Source: a virus. Taken from it: 28,401 nucleotides of DNA. Made by a program: the position numbers and the translations under genes. The notes under the pieces are model-generated. The model had not been told where the DNA came from, did no database searches, and was given only the letters and a program-made list of their open reading frames with translations. Positions 15,311 to 22,698 of this stretch are shown here, one piece after another (positions within the stretch are counted from its first letter, which is position 1; the number at the start of each line of letters is the position of its first letter). The stretch is taken from positions 1 to 28,401 of the IMG/VR virus record IMGVR_UViG_3300017998_000026. One strand, written 5' to 3'.

Positions 15311-16935
15311 CGCCGGTGTCTCCTCTGCATTCGCTGGTTCCACTCCCTGTCGGAGCGTCGGGTGGGTGCGGCAATCGCCGCTGGTGCCAGGACGGCCTCG
15401 CCCTGGTGGATGTAGGCCAGGGCGCCCGGCGCGAAGCGTGAAGCCGTGCGAGCGTCCGTGGCCTTGGGCAGGAGAGCGCGAACCGTGCCCTCGAGCGTGT
15501 CTATGCCGTCGACCATTCCGGCGGCCTTGGCCTTGGCCGCGAGCAGCGTTCGGCCGCCGCCGTACCCGGCCGCGACCGCCTCGGGAGTGGTCCCGCGGCC
15601 CCTGGCGACGTCGCCAAGGAACATGCCGTAGAAGGTGTCGATCTGGTCCTGGAGGTTGGCCCGCGCGTCGTCGGAGAGGGGGGCGTAGCTCGAGAGTTCG
15701 GTCTTGTATGGGCCAGCCGAGACGAGCGTGATCGTCACGCCCTGCATCTCGAGGGCCTCGCTGTCATCCTCATGCGCCGCGAAGACGCCGATGGAGCCGA
15801 CCTCGCCCGAAGCCGTGCAGATGATCCGGTCGCACTGCGAGGCGATCCAATAGGCGGCCGAGGCGCACAGCGTGTTGACACAGGCCACGATGGGCTTGCC
15901 CTTGCCTCGGACTGATCGCAGATACGCGGCGAACTCGGGCATGCCGTCGGTCGATCCGCCCGGCGAGTCGATGTCGAAGACGATCGCGGCGATGGACTTG
16001 TCGGCCAGGGCATCGTCGAGGTCGGCGCGCAGCGCCTCGACGCTGGTGCCGCCGGACATGTCGGTCATCAAGGACATGCGCTGACTGATCGTGCCGTAGA
16101 TCGGGATGATCGCCACCGGGCCAACCGTGCCGCCGCCGGTGCGATCACCGTTGAACTGAGCGGCTGCGGCGAGGCGGCGCTCGATCTCTTCCGAGCCAAG
16201 ATGGCCGCCATTGGCCCGGAACGAGACGACGGCCGCGACCTCGCGCAGTTTGCTCGGCTCGAGCGCCCAGGGAACATCGAAGACGCGCTGCAGCACGTGG
16301 CTGTATCGGCGACGCGTCTGGTAGTCAGCCAGGCTTCTGAAGACCGGCATGCTCGTGCCCTTCAGGGGTGGCGGCTCGTAGTCCTCCTCGCCCTTGTGCG
16401 CGTCGCGCAGGTGTGTGGCAAGGTGGTCCCACACGCCATGGCGGTTGGTCTCACTGATCGAGCCAGGGCCGGCGCGGCCGCCGTTGAGGACGCCGATGTG
16501 GTCGGAGCAGTGCTGTGTGCTGGCCGCACCGATCGAGCCGTCCTGGTTCACGAAGTGGTGCTCGTAGGCGTAGTTGCTCTTGACCTCGGGGTTGCCGCCA
16601 GCGAAGTAGGCGAACAGCGCCTCGCACTTGGCCTGGGACCATGCGTCGTCCGGGATCCGGCTCGACTGGTCTTCCCACGGATCGTCCGAGGTGGCCGTGT
16701 GGTGGGGCGGGATCGCGCGTGCTGGCAGGTCCTCTGGCTGGTCCGCAGCTAGACGGGCGTTCTCTTTCTGGACCAGCGAGACCACGGCGCGGCCGATGCG
16801 CGTGGCGCTGGCCGTAGTGGGATTGCTTTGGATGGCGTGGGAGGGACAGGCGCACGCGTCGCAGTTGCAGACATAGGGATGGCCGCAGTCAGCGCATGCA
16901 CCCGGCCAAGGAGTGGGCGCGGTGATCTTTGGCAT
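15307..16935 (-). CDS. Head maturation protease, S49 (SppA-like) with long N-terminal domain
   Basis: 542 residues. The S49 core lies at about 270-480: VAIIPIYGTISQRMSLM, IVFDIDSPGGSTDGMPEFAA (SPGG at 324-327), CVNTLCASAAYWIASQCDRI with likely nucleophile Ser359, SGEVGSIGVF, and PYKTELSSYAPLSDDA with candidate catalytic Lys411. N-terminal extras: CADCGHPYVCNCDACAC near residues 14-30, possibly metal-binding, and residues about 100-190 (KCEALFAYFAGGNPEVKSNY, then GVWDHLATHLRDAH), a phage module often fused to head proteases. It probably cleaves the capsid delta domain. The C-terminus carries LAYIHQGEAVL, a motif also in this phage's tape measure. The upstream ribosome site is weak. Confidence 0.9.
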   Translation of the reverse strand: MPKITAPTPWPGACADCGHPYVCNCDACACPSHAIQSNPTTASATRIGRAVVSLVQKENARLAADQPEDLPARAIPPHHTATSDDPWEDQSSRIPDDAWSQAKCEALFAYFAGGNPEVKSNYAYEHHFVNQDGSIGAASTQHCSDHIGVLNGGRAGPGSISETNRHGVWDHLATHLRDAHKGEEDYEPPPLKGTSMPVFRSLADYQTRRRYSHVLQRVFDVPWALEPSKLREVAAVVSFRANGGHLGSEEIERRLAAAAQFNGDRTGGGTVGPVAIIPIYGTISQRMSLMTDMSGGTSVEALRADLDDALADKSIAAIVFDIDSPGGSTDGMPEFAAYLRSVRGKGKPIVACVNTLCASAAYWIASQCDRIICTASGEVGSIGVFAAHEDDSEALEMQGVTITLVSAGPYKTELSSYAPLSDDARANLQDQIDTFYGMFLGDVARGRGTTPEAVAAGYGGGRTLLAAKAKAAGMVDGIDTLEGTVRALLPKATDARTASRFAPGALAYIHQGEAVLAPAAIAAPTRRSDREWNQRMQRRHRR

Positions 16936-17029
16936 GGAGCGAGCCTGGGGTGTGTCGGGGTGCGCAGGTCAAGATGTGCAGGCTGTTCATTTGCGGGGTG
17001 TCGGCCTGCTCAACTGCGCGGCGCTGGCC

Positions 17030-17035
17030 TATAAT
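17030..17035 (+). promoter_or_regulatory. Candidate plus-strand -10 box TATAAT
   Basis: A perfect TATAAT in the 186-base gap before the only two convincing plus-strand genes. The hexamer 17 bases upstream (TGCTCA) matches TTGACA at only three positions, so the -35 is weak. Transcription would start near 17042 and leave about an 80-base leader. The rest of the gap (16936-17029) shows no clear minus-strand promoter for the protease-capsid operon. Confidence 0.4.
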
Positions 17036-17040
17036 GGGGT

Positions 17041-17089
17041 GACCGGCTGTACTGGAGCCGCTTTCTCATGCCCGGTCGTCGGCCAGTAC
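17041..17089 (+). promoter_or_regulatory. Pseudoknot-ordered complementary segments in plus-strand leader
   Basis: GACCGG (17041-17046) is complementary to CCGGTC (17072-17077), and GTACTGG (17049-17055) to CCAGTAC (17083-17089). The pairs interleave, giving the order of an H-type pseudoknot, although the 16-base segment between the inner arms is long. They lie directly after the TATAAT box, in what would be the 5' leader. They may instead act as DNA inverted repeats for a regulator, or be coincidental. Confidence 0.3.
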
Positions 17090-17121
17090 CCGGAGGCCGG
17101 GCGTTTCGTCTGGAGGACGGG

Positions 17122-17358
17122 ATGAGTGATCAATTCCAGACGCCCGCGGGCGACCCGGCCAAGGACCGCGAACGAGCCCGTCGGCGATGGTGGGTGGTTT
17201 TCATTCCCGGTCCCGAATGGCAACCAGCCGCCGACCACATCGAGGCCAGCTTTACTACACGACGCGAGGCTGAGGACTATGTCGCCAGGCGTCCATCCCG
17301 GCCCGGATCGTCTTCCCGCCGAGTGGTCCGGGAGAATCCTCGCTGGTCTCTGGCCTAG
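17122..17358 (+). CDS. Small plus-strand protein, unknown
   Basis: 78 residues from ATG 17122, chosen because GGAGG lies five bases upstream (TGGAGGACGGGATG); the longer frame from 17068 lacks this. Highly charged start (PAKDRERARRRWWVVFIPGP), then a small alpha/beta part (ADHIEASFTTRREAEDYVAR) and a basic end. The W-x-V-x-F-I-P plus F-T-T-R-R-E-A-E pattern resembles short phage proteins of unknown function. No membrane segment or catalytic motif. It is transcribed against all neighbours, so it is probably expressed separately. Confidence 0.65.
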   Translation: MSDQFQTPAGDPAKDRERARRRWWVVFIPGPEWQPAADHIEASFTTRREAEDYVARRPSRPGSSSRRVVRENPRWSLA

Positions 17359-17384
17359 TTGGCGGCGAAACTGCGAGGCAAAGG

Positions 17385-17735
17385 ATGAGCGAGAAGATGA
17401 CGCGCAGCGCCTATGTCACGGTCGCTGTTTCGCGCCAGCTCTGGTGGGAGGGACCGAGGTCCTTTTGGCGCCGGGATCTTCGCAAACTGCGCGAGGATGC
17501 TCTGCGGGAGTTGGCCATCGAGGTGTCTGGACCATCCGTCGTGGTCTGCGTCCCCGGGCCGGCGCTCCTGGAATTCACTTGGTTCTATGGCCCCGCCCGA
17601 CTGAGACTCCTAGAGCGGGTCCGGCTGGCCCAAGTGCCTCCCCGCAGGTGGCGGCCGCCTCAGACTGCGCCAGATGCCAGCCTTCGTCGGACCGTCTCGC
17701 GCGACACGCTCAACTCGCGCGCCAGCGACTCATAG
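17385..17735 (+). CDS. Second plus-strand protein, unknown, overlapping portal end
   Basis: 116 residues from ATG 17385, with GAGG and AAAGG just upstream. Sequence MSEKMTRSAYVTVAVSRQLW, then DLRKLREDALRELAIEVSGP and VVVCVPGPALLEFTWFYGPA; a small alpha/beta protein with no recognised family. Its last 25 codons lie antisense to the 3' end of the portal gene, a convergent overlap of 76 bases, so one of the two ends may be shorter in reality. It probably forms a two-gene unit with the plus-strand gene 26 bases upstream. Confidence 0.55.
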   Translation: MSEKMTRSAYVTVAVSRQLWWEGPRSFWRRDLRKLREDALRELAIEVSGPSVVVCVPGPALLEFTWFYGPARLRLLERVRLAQVPPRRWRPPQTAPDASLRRTVSRDTLNSRASDS

Positions 17736-19546
17736 CCTGCTGGGCGACCTGCGGCCAGCAGCCGTGTGCGCGCCGCGACGACCTCGTCGCGCGACACCAC
17801 TTGGACCTGCGGACGACGTGGAGGCGTCTCCTGGTCGGCTGGCTCGAACAACGAGGGGAAAGCACGTGCGACCGGGTGGTTCGCGCTGAACGTGTCGCCC
17901 ACTTGGATTTCCTCGCCATCCCACATACCCAGGACGAGGGCAGCCCTTGCGTCGGTCAGCGGTCCGCCGCCGGCCGTGAATGTGGTCATGGCGCGCACGG
18001 TGGCGGCGCGATAGCTGCTGACCAGGTACGGGCCTGCGGCCAGGGGGCTCCGGAGGTTGATGGCGCTGACGCCCAACGAGTGAAGCCGACCCCCGTCGCC
18101 CGCAAGCAGGGCCTCGATGGCGGCGGCGTCGACGGCGCTCGCGGCCGTGTAGCCAGAGCGTAGGAGCGAGCCGATCTCGGCCGCCGGCTGCCGAGGCGCG
18201 CCCAGGCCGGTGGGCATAGCGTCCGCGCTGCCCGCCGGCGCGGTGAGCGAAGGCTGCAACTGGATGGAGGTCAGACCAGTGTCTACGAGTTGGCCCCAAT
18301 CCCCGTCCGCCGTGACGGCGTCGATGACGCTGGCCTTCGCCCAGCCATTGTTGACAAGGGTCGCGATCTGGTTGGCCTCCTGCGTTCGGATGTCGGCGCG
18401 ATCCTTCGCGTCGCCACGCAGGAAGGCGATGTCGCGGTCGTCATACCAGAGGCGCGTGCCCGGGCGGATCGGGATCAGCGTCTCCATCGAGCCGGAGAAA
18501 TTGCGCCAGAGCGGGCGAAGCGTGGCGTCGCCGACTAGGCGGGCAGCGGACTGGAAGTTGCCAGCGTTGAGGGACGAGCCGCTCAGCCCCTCCGACAGCG
18601 CAGCCACGACAGGGTGCATGCCGGTGAGCGCCGCAATGCGCGTCTCGACCTTGCCCTGGAGTTCGCCGAAGGTCATCTGCTGGAAGTTGCTCCCTACGGG
18701 AACCGGCTCGGCACCGCCGCCGAAGAACAGCGTCCGGTATGCGTTCATCGCGCCGCGATGGTCCTGCTCGAATAGCTCGACCCACTCGGCCGCCTTCTCG
18801 CGGTTGAGGTTCGGCGGCAACTTCAGGGCGAGGTTCGGGGTCGCTGCATTCTCGAAGAAGGCCAACTTATGGCTCGTGGCTGCGGTGTCCGCCATGATCT
18901 CGCGCAGCGCGGAGGTGATCAGGCTGATGCCCCGGTTGCGCGCGAGCGGATCCCGGTGAGGGGCGAAGTGGCAGATCTCGTTCGGCATGAAGGTCTGGAC
19001 CGTCTCGCCCGAAGAAAGGCCGCCCGGGTGGTAGCCGTAGCCGAGGACCTCGGCATCGGGATCCCAGCCACCGAGTTCGGTGGCCCTGCCCTTCGTGCCG
19101 TAGACGATGGTGACCCAGTCCGGGCGCAAGCGGCGGATCGCGGTGGACCGCCCCAGGTTGAACGAGTTACCAGCTAGGTCGGCATCGATGATGGCCGTGG
19201 TCAGGAGGTCGCCTGTCACCTTGCCGTTCTCGGGATGCTCGAGCACGGAGAGGTCCTGCGTCCCGAAGAGGTTGCCCGGCCGCCCGCCTCGGAGCTGTTG
19301 GAACTGGAAGCGGGCCTCGGAGAAGAGTCGGGCGCGGATCGCCAGGCAGGAGAACACGACCGAGTTCCGCATGTAGGTGCCAGCGACGTAGCCGATGAAG
19401 GTCGGCTGCACCTGTTCGCGGTCGCCCGTCATCGTGGTGTTGAGCAGGAATTGCATGTTGTCCGGGCTGAACCAGGACACCCACTCCTCGAAGGAGAGCG
19501 AGGCCTGCCGGCGGCCCGGAAGAAGGGAACGGATCAGAGCAGGCAT
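17660..19546 (-). CDS. HK97-family portal protein with extended C-terminus
   Basis: 628 residues from ATG 19546, three bases after the upstream stop, with GGAAGAAG upstream. The core is a typical portal: YVAGTYMRNSVVFSCLAIRA, EARFQFQQLRGGRPGNLFGT, LLTTAIIDADLAGNSFNLGR, PNEICHFAPHRDPLARNRGI, TSHKLAFFENAATPNLALKL, and EGLSGSSLNAGNFQSAARLV. It forms the dodecameric gate for DNA packaging. After about residue 450 an extra region of nearly 180 residues follows, with an A-rich part and, at the end, YESLARELSVSRETVRRRLA, which reads as a resolvase/sigma-like helix-turn-helix. Portal C-termini are variable, but an HTH there is unusual; frame continuity and codon style match the core. Confidence 0.92.
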   Translation of the reverse strand: MPALIRSLLPGRRQASLSFEEWVSWFSPDNMQFLLNTTMTGDREQVQPTFIGYVAGTYMRNSVVFSCLAIRARLFSEARFQFQQLRGGRPGNLFGTQDLSVLEHPENGKVTGDLLTTAIIDADLAGNSFNLGRSTAIRRLRPDWVTIVYGTKGRATELGGWDPDAEVLGYGYHPGGLSSGETVQTFMPNEICHFAPHRDPLARNRGISLITSALREIMADTAATSHKLAFFENAATPNLALKLPPNLNREKAAEWVELFEQDHRGAMNAYRTLFFGGGAEPVPVGSNFQQMTFGELQGKVETRIAALTGMHPVVAALSEGLSGSSLNAGNFQSAARLVGDATLRPLWRNFSGSMETLIPIRPGTRLWYDDRDIAFLRGDAKDRADIRTQEANQIATLVNNGWAKASVIDAVTADGDWGQLVDTGLTSIQLQPSLTAPAGSADAMPTGLGAPRQPAAEIGSLLRSGYTAASAVDAAAIEALLAGDGGRLHSLGVSAINLRSPLAAGPYLVSSYRAATVRAMTTFTAGGGPLTDARAALVLGMWDGEEIQVGDTFSANHPVARAFPSLFEPADQETPPRRPQVQVVSRDEVVAARTRLLAAGRPAGYESLARELSVSRETVRRRLASGAV

Positions 19547-19549
19547 GGG

Positions 19550-19756
19550 CTACTTCTTCCGACTTGGGTTCGGAGCGAGGTGTCCTGGCCCTGACGCGAG
19601 CAGCGCGTCGAAGTCCAGGAGCAGGGCCCCGAACAGCAGGAGGCCGGCGCAGATCAGGCCCCAGGGCAGGTACACCAGGGCAACGCCGACGACCACGAGC
19701 AGGCCGCTGGCGATGGTCAGCGCGAGCGCTAGCAGAGTGCGTCGACGCTGGATCAT
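19550..19756 (-). CDS. Small two-segment membrane protein between terminase and portal
   Basis: 68 residues; its ATG overlaps the large-terminase stop by ATGA. Two hydrophobic segments, about 9-29 (LALALTIASGLLVVVGVALV) and 31-46 (PWGLICAGLLLFGALL), joined by a short LPWG-type turn, and a polar C-terminus with SGPGHLAPNPSRKK. Small double-spanning proteins at this position occur in other phages; the function is unknown. A holin is possible, but the lysis-like genes are elsewhere. Confidence 0.75.
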   Translation of the reverse strand: MIQRRRTLLALALTIASGLLVVVGVALVYLPWGLICAGLLLFGALLLDFDALLASGPGHLAPNPSRKK

Positions 19757-21501
19757 CGCCAGCTCCCGATCACGAACGGCTCGACCACCTCTTCAGCGGC
19801 ATAGACGATCAGGCGGGAAACGGCCATGTTCAGGGCGACGATGCCGTCGATGCGCTCGGAGGATCGGGCCTTCGACGGCTTCTGATTGCCGGCCGCGTCG
19901 GTCTCGACCTCGACGTTACCCGCCATCCAGCGCAGGATCGGGTTGCCGCCGTGCTCGAACTTGCCCTCGAGGACCAGCCGTTCGAGTTCCCGCCAGCCGG
20001 GGGCGAGGCCTGCGTGGGTCTGCGCGATCGGGACGCACGTCGCGCCGTCCTTCGTCAGGTCGGTCACCAGTTGCGTGGCGTTCCATCGGTCGAAGCCGGT
20101 CTCTCGGATCTCGCGCTCCCCGGCCATCGCCTTCTGGTACTCGATGACGAAGTCATAGTCGGTCACGTTGCCGGGCGTCGCGACCAGGAAGCCGTCGCGA
20201 ATCCAGTCCTCGTATGGCACGCCATCGTTGCGGCTGCGCTCGTGGGCACCGTCCTCTGGGCACCAGAAGGCGCAGATGGCCGCGACCTTGCCATCCTCGA
20301 GGCGGAAGACGTCGACGTCCGCAGTCAGGTCGCGGACCGAGGCCAGGTCGAGCCCGCCGAAGCCGACCGCGCCCTTCGGGATCCGCCGCGCCGCCCACTC
20401 CTCGTAGGTCTCGAGTTCGCCCGTGGCCTCGTCCACGATCCGGCCGTCGCAAGCGTCCCATGCCGTGAGATCGATCGCCCTCGTCGACTGCTGCGTCGGG
20501 ACATTCATGTGGAAGCGCAGGTAGGCGGCCATCGCGCCGGGTGATCGCTTCGCCTTGGCAGCGCGCTCGCGCAGGAAGTCGAGCCCCACCGAAACGCCGA
20601 GGTTCGGGTTGGCCTTGAGCCAGACCGACTCGTCGAACGGGTCGTCGCCCTCATCGAGCGTGTAGACGATGGCGAACATCGAGTCGTCGGTGGCGCGGCC
20701 CTCGAGGACGGCGATCGCGTCGGACCGCTCCTCCCACCAGACGCCCTCGCGCTTGACGCCAGCGGTCGTGATCTTCCAGACCATCGGCTGGCGCCGGGTC
20801 GAGCCCGCCTTCTCGATGTTGTCGAGGAGGTCGCGGCTGTCGTGGACGTGAAGCTCGTCGATGATCGCGCCGTTCGGGCGGATGCCCTGGTCGGAGTCGG
20901 AGTCCCGCCCCAGCGGCTGGAAGAAGCTCGCCGAACTGATCTGCGAGAGGCTGTCGGCATTGATCTGGATCCGCTTTCGGAGGCTCGCGCTCTTGGCGAC
21001 CATCTGCATCGCGGCGGTCCAGGGGATCTTTGCCTGCTGATGCTTGGTGGCAGCCGAGTACACCTCGCCACCAGGTTCGCCGTCGAAGAAAGCTAGGCGC
21101 AGGCCAGCGCCGCCAGCGATCGTCGACTTCCCGTTCCCCGACCCGACCTCGAGGTAGACGCTGCGGAAGCGCCGGGAACCGTCGGCCCGCATCCAGCCGA
21201 AGGCCGAGCCGATGACGAACTTCTCCCAACCCTCCAGCACGATCAGGTCGTCCCGGCCCTTGTAGTGGTGGAGCAGATGGTAGAAGTCGATCGAGTGCTG
21301 GGCCTGTCTCACGTCGAACCACAGACCACGCTCGGTGCCAGTCGCTAGGTCGGACAGATGGCGCTCGCAGGCCTTGCGAACGTAACGGCAGGCGACGATC
21401 CGGCCAGCAACCACATCGAGGGCGTACTGAGTGACCGGATCTGCCGGGGGCGGCGGGACCATCTTGTGGCGGGCGCGCGGGGCGAGGGTCGAGATCGTCA
21501 T
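19753..21501 (-). CDS. Terminase large subunit
   Basis: 582 residues; ATG overlaps the small-subunit stop by ATGA. ATPase half: Walker A VGSGNGKST at 119-127, Walker B AIIDEL at 212-217 and coupling TTAG at 245-248, driving DNA translocation into the prohead. Nuclease half: GGLDLASVRDLTA at about 382-394, with the first metal-binding Asp in the RNaseH-like fold, which cuts concatemers. Ends with RIDGIVALNMAVSRLIVY, the usual C-terminal helix of this family. Works with the portal, encoded two genes downstream. Confidence 0.96.
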   Translation of the reverse strand: MTISTLAPRARHKMVPPPPADPVTQYALDVVAGRIVACRYVRKACERHLSDLATGTERGLWFDVRQAQHSIDFYHLLHHYKGRDDLIVLEGWEKFVIGSAFGWMRADGSRRFRSVYLEVGSGNGKSTIAGGAGLRLAFFDGEPGGEVYSAATKHQQAKIPWTAAMQMVAKSASLRKRIQINADSLSQISSASFFQPLGRDSDSDQGIRPNGAIIDELHVHDSRDLLDNIEKAGSTRRQPMVWKITTAGVKREGVWWEERSDAIAVLEGRATDDSMFAIVYTLDEGDDPFDESVWLKANPNLGVSVGLDFLRERAAKAKRSPGAMAAYLRFHMNVPTQQSTRAIDLTAWDACDGRIVDEATGELETYEEWAARRIPKGAVGFGGLDLASVRDLTADVDVFRLEDGKVAAICAFWCPEDGAHERSRNDGVPYEDWIRDGFLVATPGNVTDYDFVIEYQKAMAGEREIRETGFDRWNATQLVTDLTKDGATCVPIAQTHAGLAPGWRELERLVLEGKFEHGGNPILRWMAGNVEVETDAAGNQKPSKARSSERIDGIVALNMAVSRLIVYAAEEVVEPFVIGSWR

Positions 21502-21968
21502 CCGTGATCGTCCAGCCAGTCCTGGGTCGCATCGCCGGAGCCCGTCGCTGGCGTCGTCAGGCCTTCGCGCGCCGATGGCGAGAGGCCGAGTTCGCGGGCC
21601 AAGTCGCGCATCAAGCGGGCGTCCTCACGGACGAGTTGATGGAGAGGGTTCTTGACCAGGTCGCCCTTACGGGCACCGTGGATGAGCGGGCCGCTCTTTG
21701 CGAGCGCGATCGATTCCCCGACGTGCCGCGCCTCGGTCTCGCAGTAAGCCCGGAACAGGCCGAGGTCGACGCGCGTGAGTATCCCGGTCTGGCCGAAGTC
21801 CCGCATGACCCGGCGCCAGACGCGCTTCCCGTCCTCGCTCATGTCTGCCGGCATGACGGGGCGGTTGGACCGTGGCTTCGGTGCCGCGCGGTTCAGACGC
21901 CACTCGCGCTTCTCGCCGTGGAGGAGCTTGAGGCCCGTCGGCATCTTGGTCGGCCCGCGGCTACCCAT
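21498..21968 (-). CDS. Terminase small subunit, P27 family
   Basis: 156 residues. Starts MGSRGPTKMPTGLKLLHGEK, the characteristic P27-family opening; then SEDGKRVWRRVMRDFGQTGI, LTRVDLGLFRAYCETEAR and KNPLHQLVREDARLMRDLAR with ELGLSPSAREGL near the end, all diagnostic of the family. It recognises viral DNA to begin packaging. The first eight bases overlap the end of the methyltransferase gene, and the stop is coupled to the large subunit. Confidence 0.95.
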   Translation of the reverse strand: MGSRGPTKMPTGLKLLHGEKREWRLNRAAPKPRSNRPVMPADMSEDGKRVWRRVMRDFGQTGILTRVDLGLFRAYCETEARHVGESIALAKSGPLIHGARKGDLVKNPLHQLVREDARLMRDLARELGLSPSAREGLTTPATGSGDATQDWLDDHG

Positions 21969-22698
21969 CGAGGTGCTCGGCCTTCCGCCCTGTGAAGTTC
22001 TGCCAGCGGTCGATAGTTACCTGGGCGTAGCGAGGCTCCAGTTCCAGAGCGAAGCAACGGCGGCCCAGCCGCTCGGCGGCGATGATCGTCGTGCCCGAGC
22101 CGATGAAGGGATCGTAGACGTCGCCGGCGTGGTTGGCGATGGGGGTCTCGAAGAGCACGACGGGCTTTTGGGCCGGGTGGTCATACTTCTCCTCTTTGGA
22201 GCCGCTCATGATCATCTTCGGGCTCGGCGCCCGCCAGATCGTGCTCTGGGTGTGGTCGGACCCGACGAAGAGGTTGGGGATGCCAGGACGCCGCACGGCC
22301 CAGCAGGGCTCGTGGCCCCAGTGATACCAAGACCGCCCCATGGCGAACAATCCCTTGTCCCAGATGATCTGGGCGACGATCTCGAAGCCGATCCGCTCCA
22401 GGCCGACGGCTACCTCCGCGGCATGGACGCCGGCGTGCCAGACGTAGCCGACCTGGAGGCTCGGGACCAGAGCGAAAGCCTCCGACCAGTCCACGCGTGT
22501 GTCGCCGCTGAGTGTGGTGTTGCGATGGCCCTCCGTTCGCCCGTGGCGCCGCGTGGGCCCTTGAATGACGTCATCGGCGTCGGTCGGGCCATCGATCCGC
22601 ATGTACGGCCGCTCGGCGGGACCCATGCCGTTGTATACGCCGTCGCGCCAAGTCGGGTCGAGCGCCACGCCGTATGGCGGGTCAGTCGCGAGCAACAT
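21961..22698 (-). CDS. DNA methyltransferase, beta-class, in a frame shifted from the ParB domain
   Basis: 245 residues if started at ATG 22698. Motif IV DPPYG is near the N-terminus (residues 6-10), then about 200 residues with a target-recognition-type middle, HPAQKPVVLFETPI and motif I DPFIGSGTT near the C-terminus, the order of beta-class amino-methyltransferases; DPPY suggests N6-adenine or N4-cytosine methylation. Just upstream the ParB-like frame stops in the shifted frame, so this may be the second half of one ParB-methyltransferase of 438 residues if one G is lost from the G10 tract. Alone, all catalytic motifs are kept. Its stop overlaps the small-terminase start. Confidence 0.88.
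   Translation of the reverse strand: MLLATDPPYGVALDPTWRDGVYNGMGPAERPYMRIDGPTDADDVIQGPTRRHGRTEGHRNTTLSGDTRVDWSEAFALVPSLQVGYVWHAGVHAAEVAVGLERIGFEIVAQIIWDKGLFAMGRSWYHWGHEPCWAVRRPGIPNLFVGSDHTQSTIWRAPSPKMIMSGSKEEKYDHPAQKPVVLFETPIANHAGDVYDPFIGSGTTIIAAERLGRRCFALELEPRYAQVTIDRWQNFTGRKAEHLDG

Noticed and set aside
13613-15415. A 600-codon plus-strand frame opposite the capsid gene
   Set aside because: Antisense of a firm capsid gene, with composition of a mirrored GC-rich frame and no recognisable domain or good start.
17126-18163. A 345-codon plus-strand frame across the portal end
   Set aside because: Out of frame with the shorter plus-strand genes that have ribosome sites; Arg/Ala-rich shadow text.
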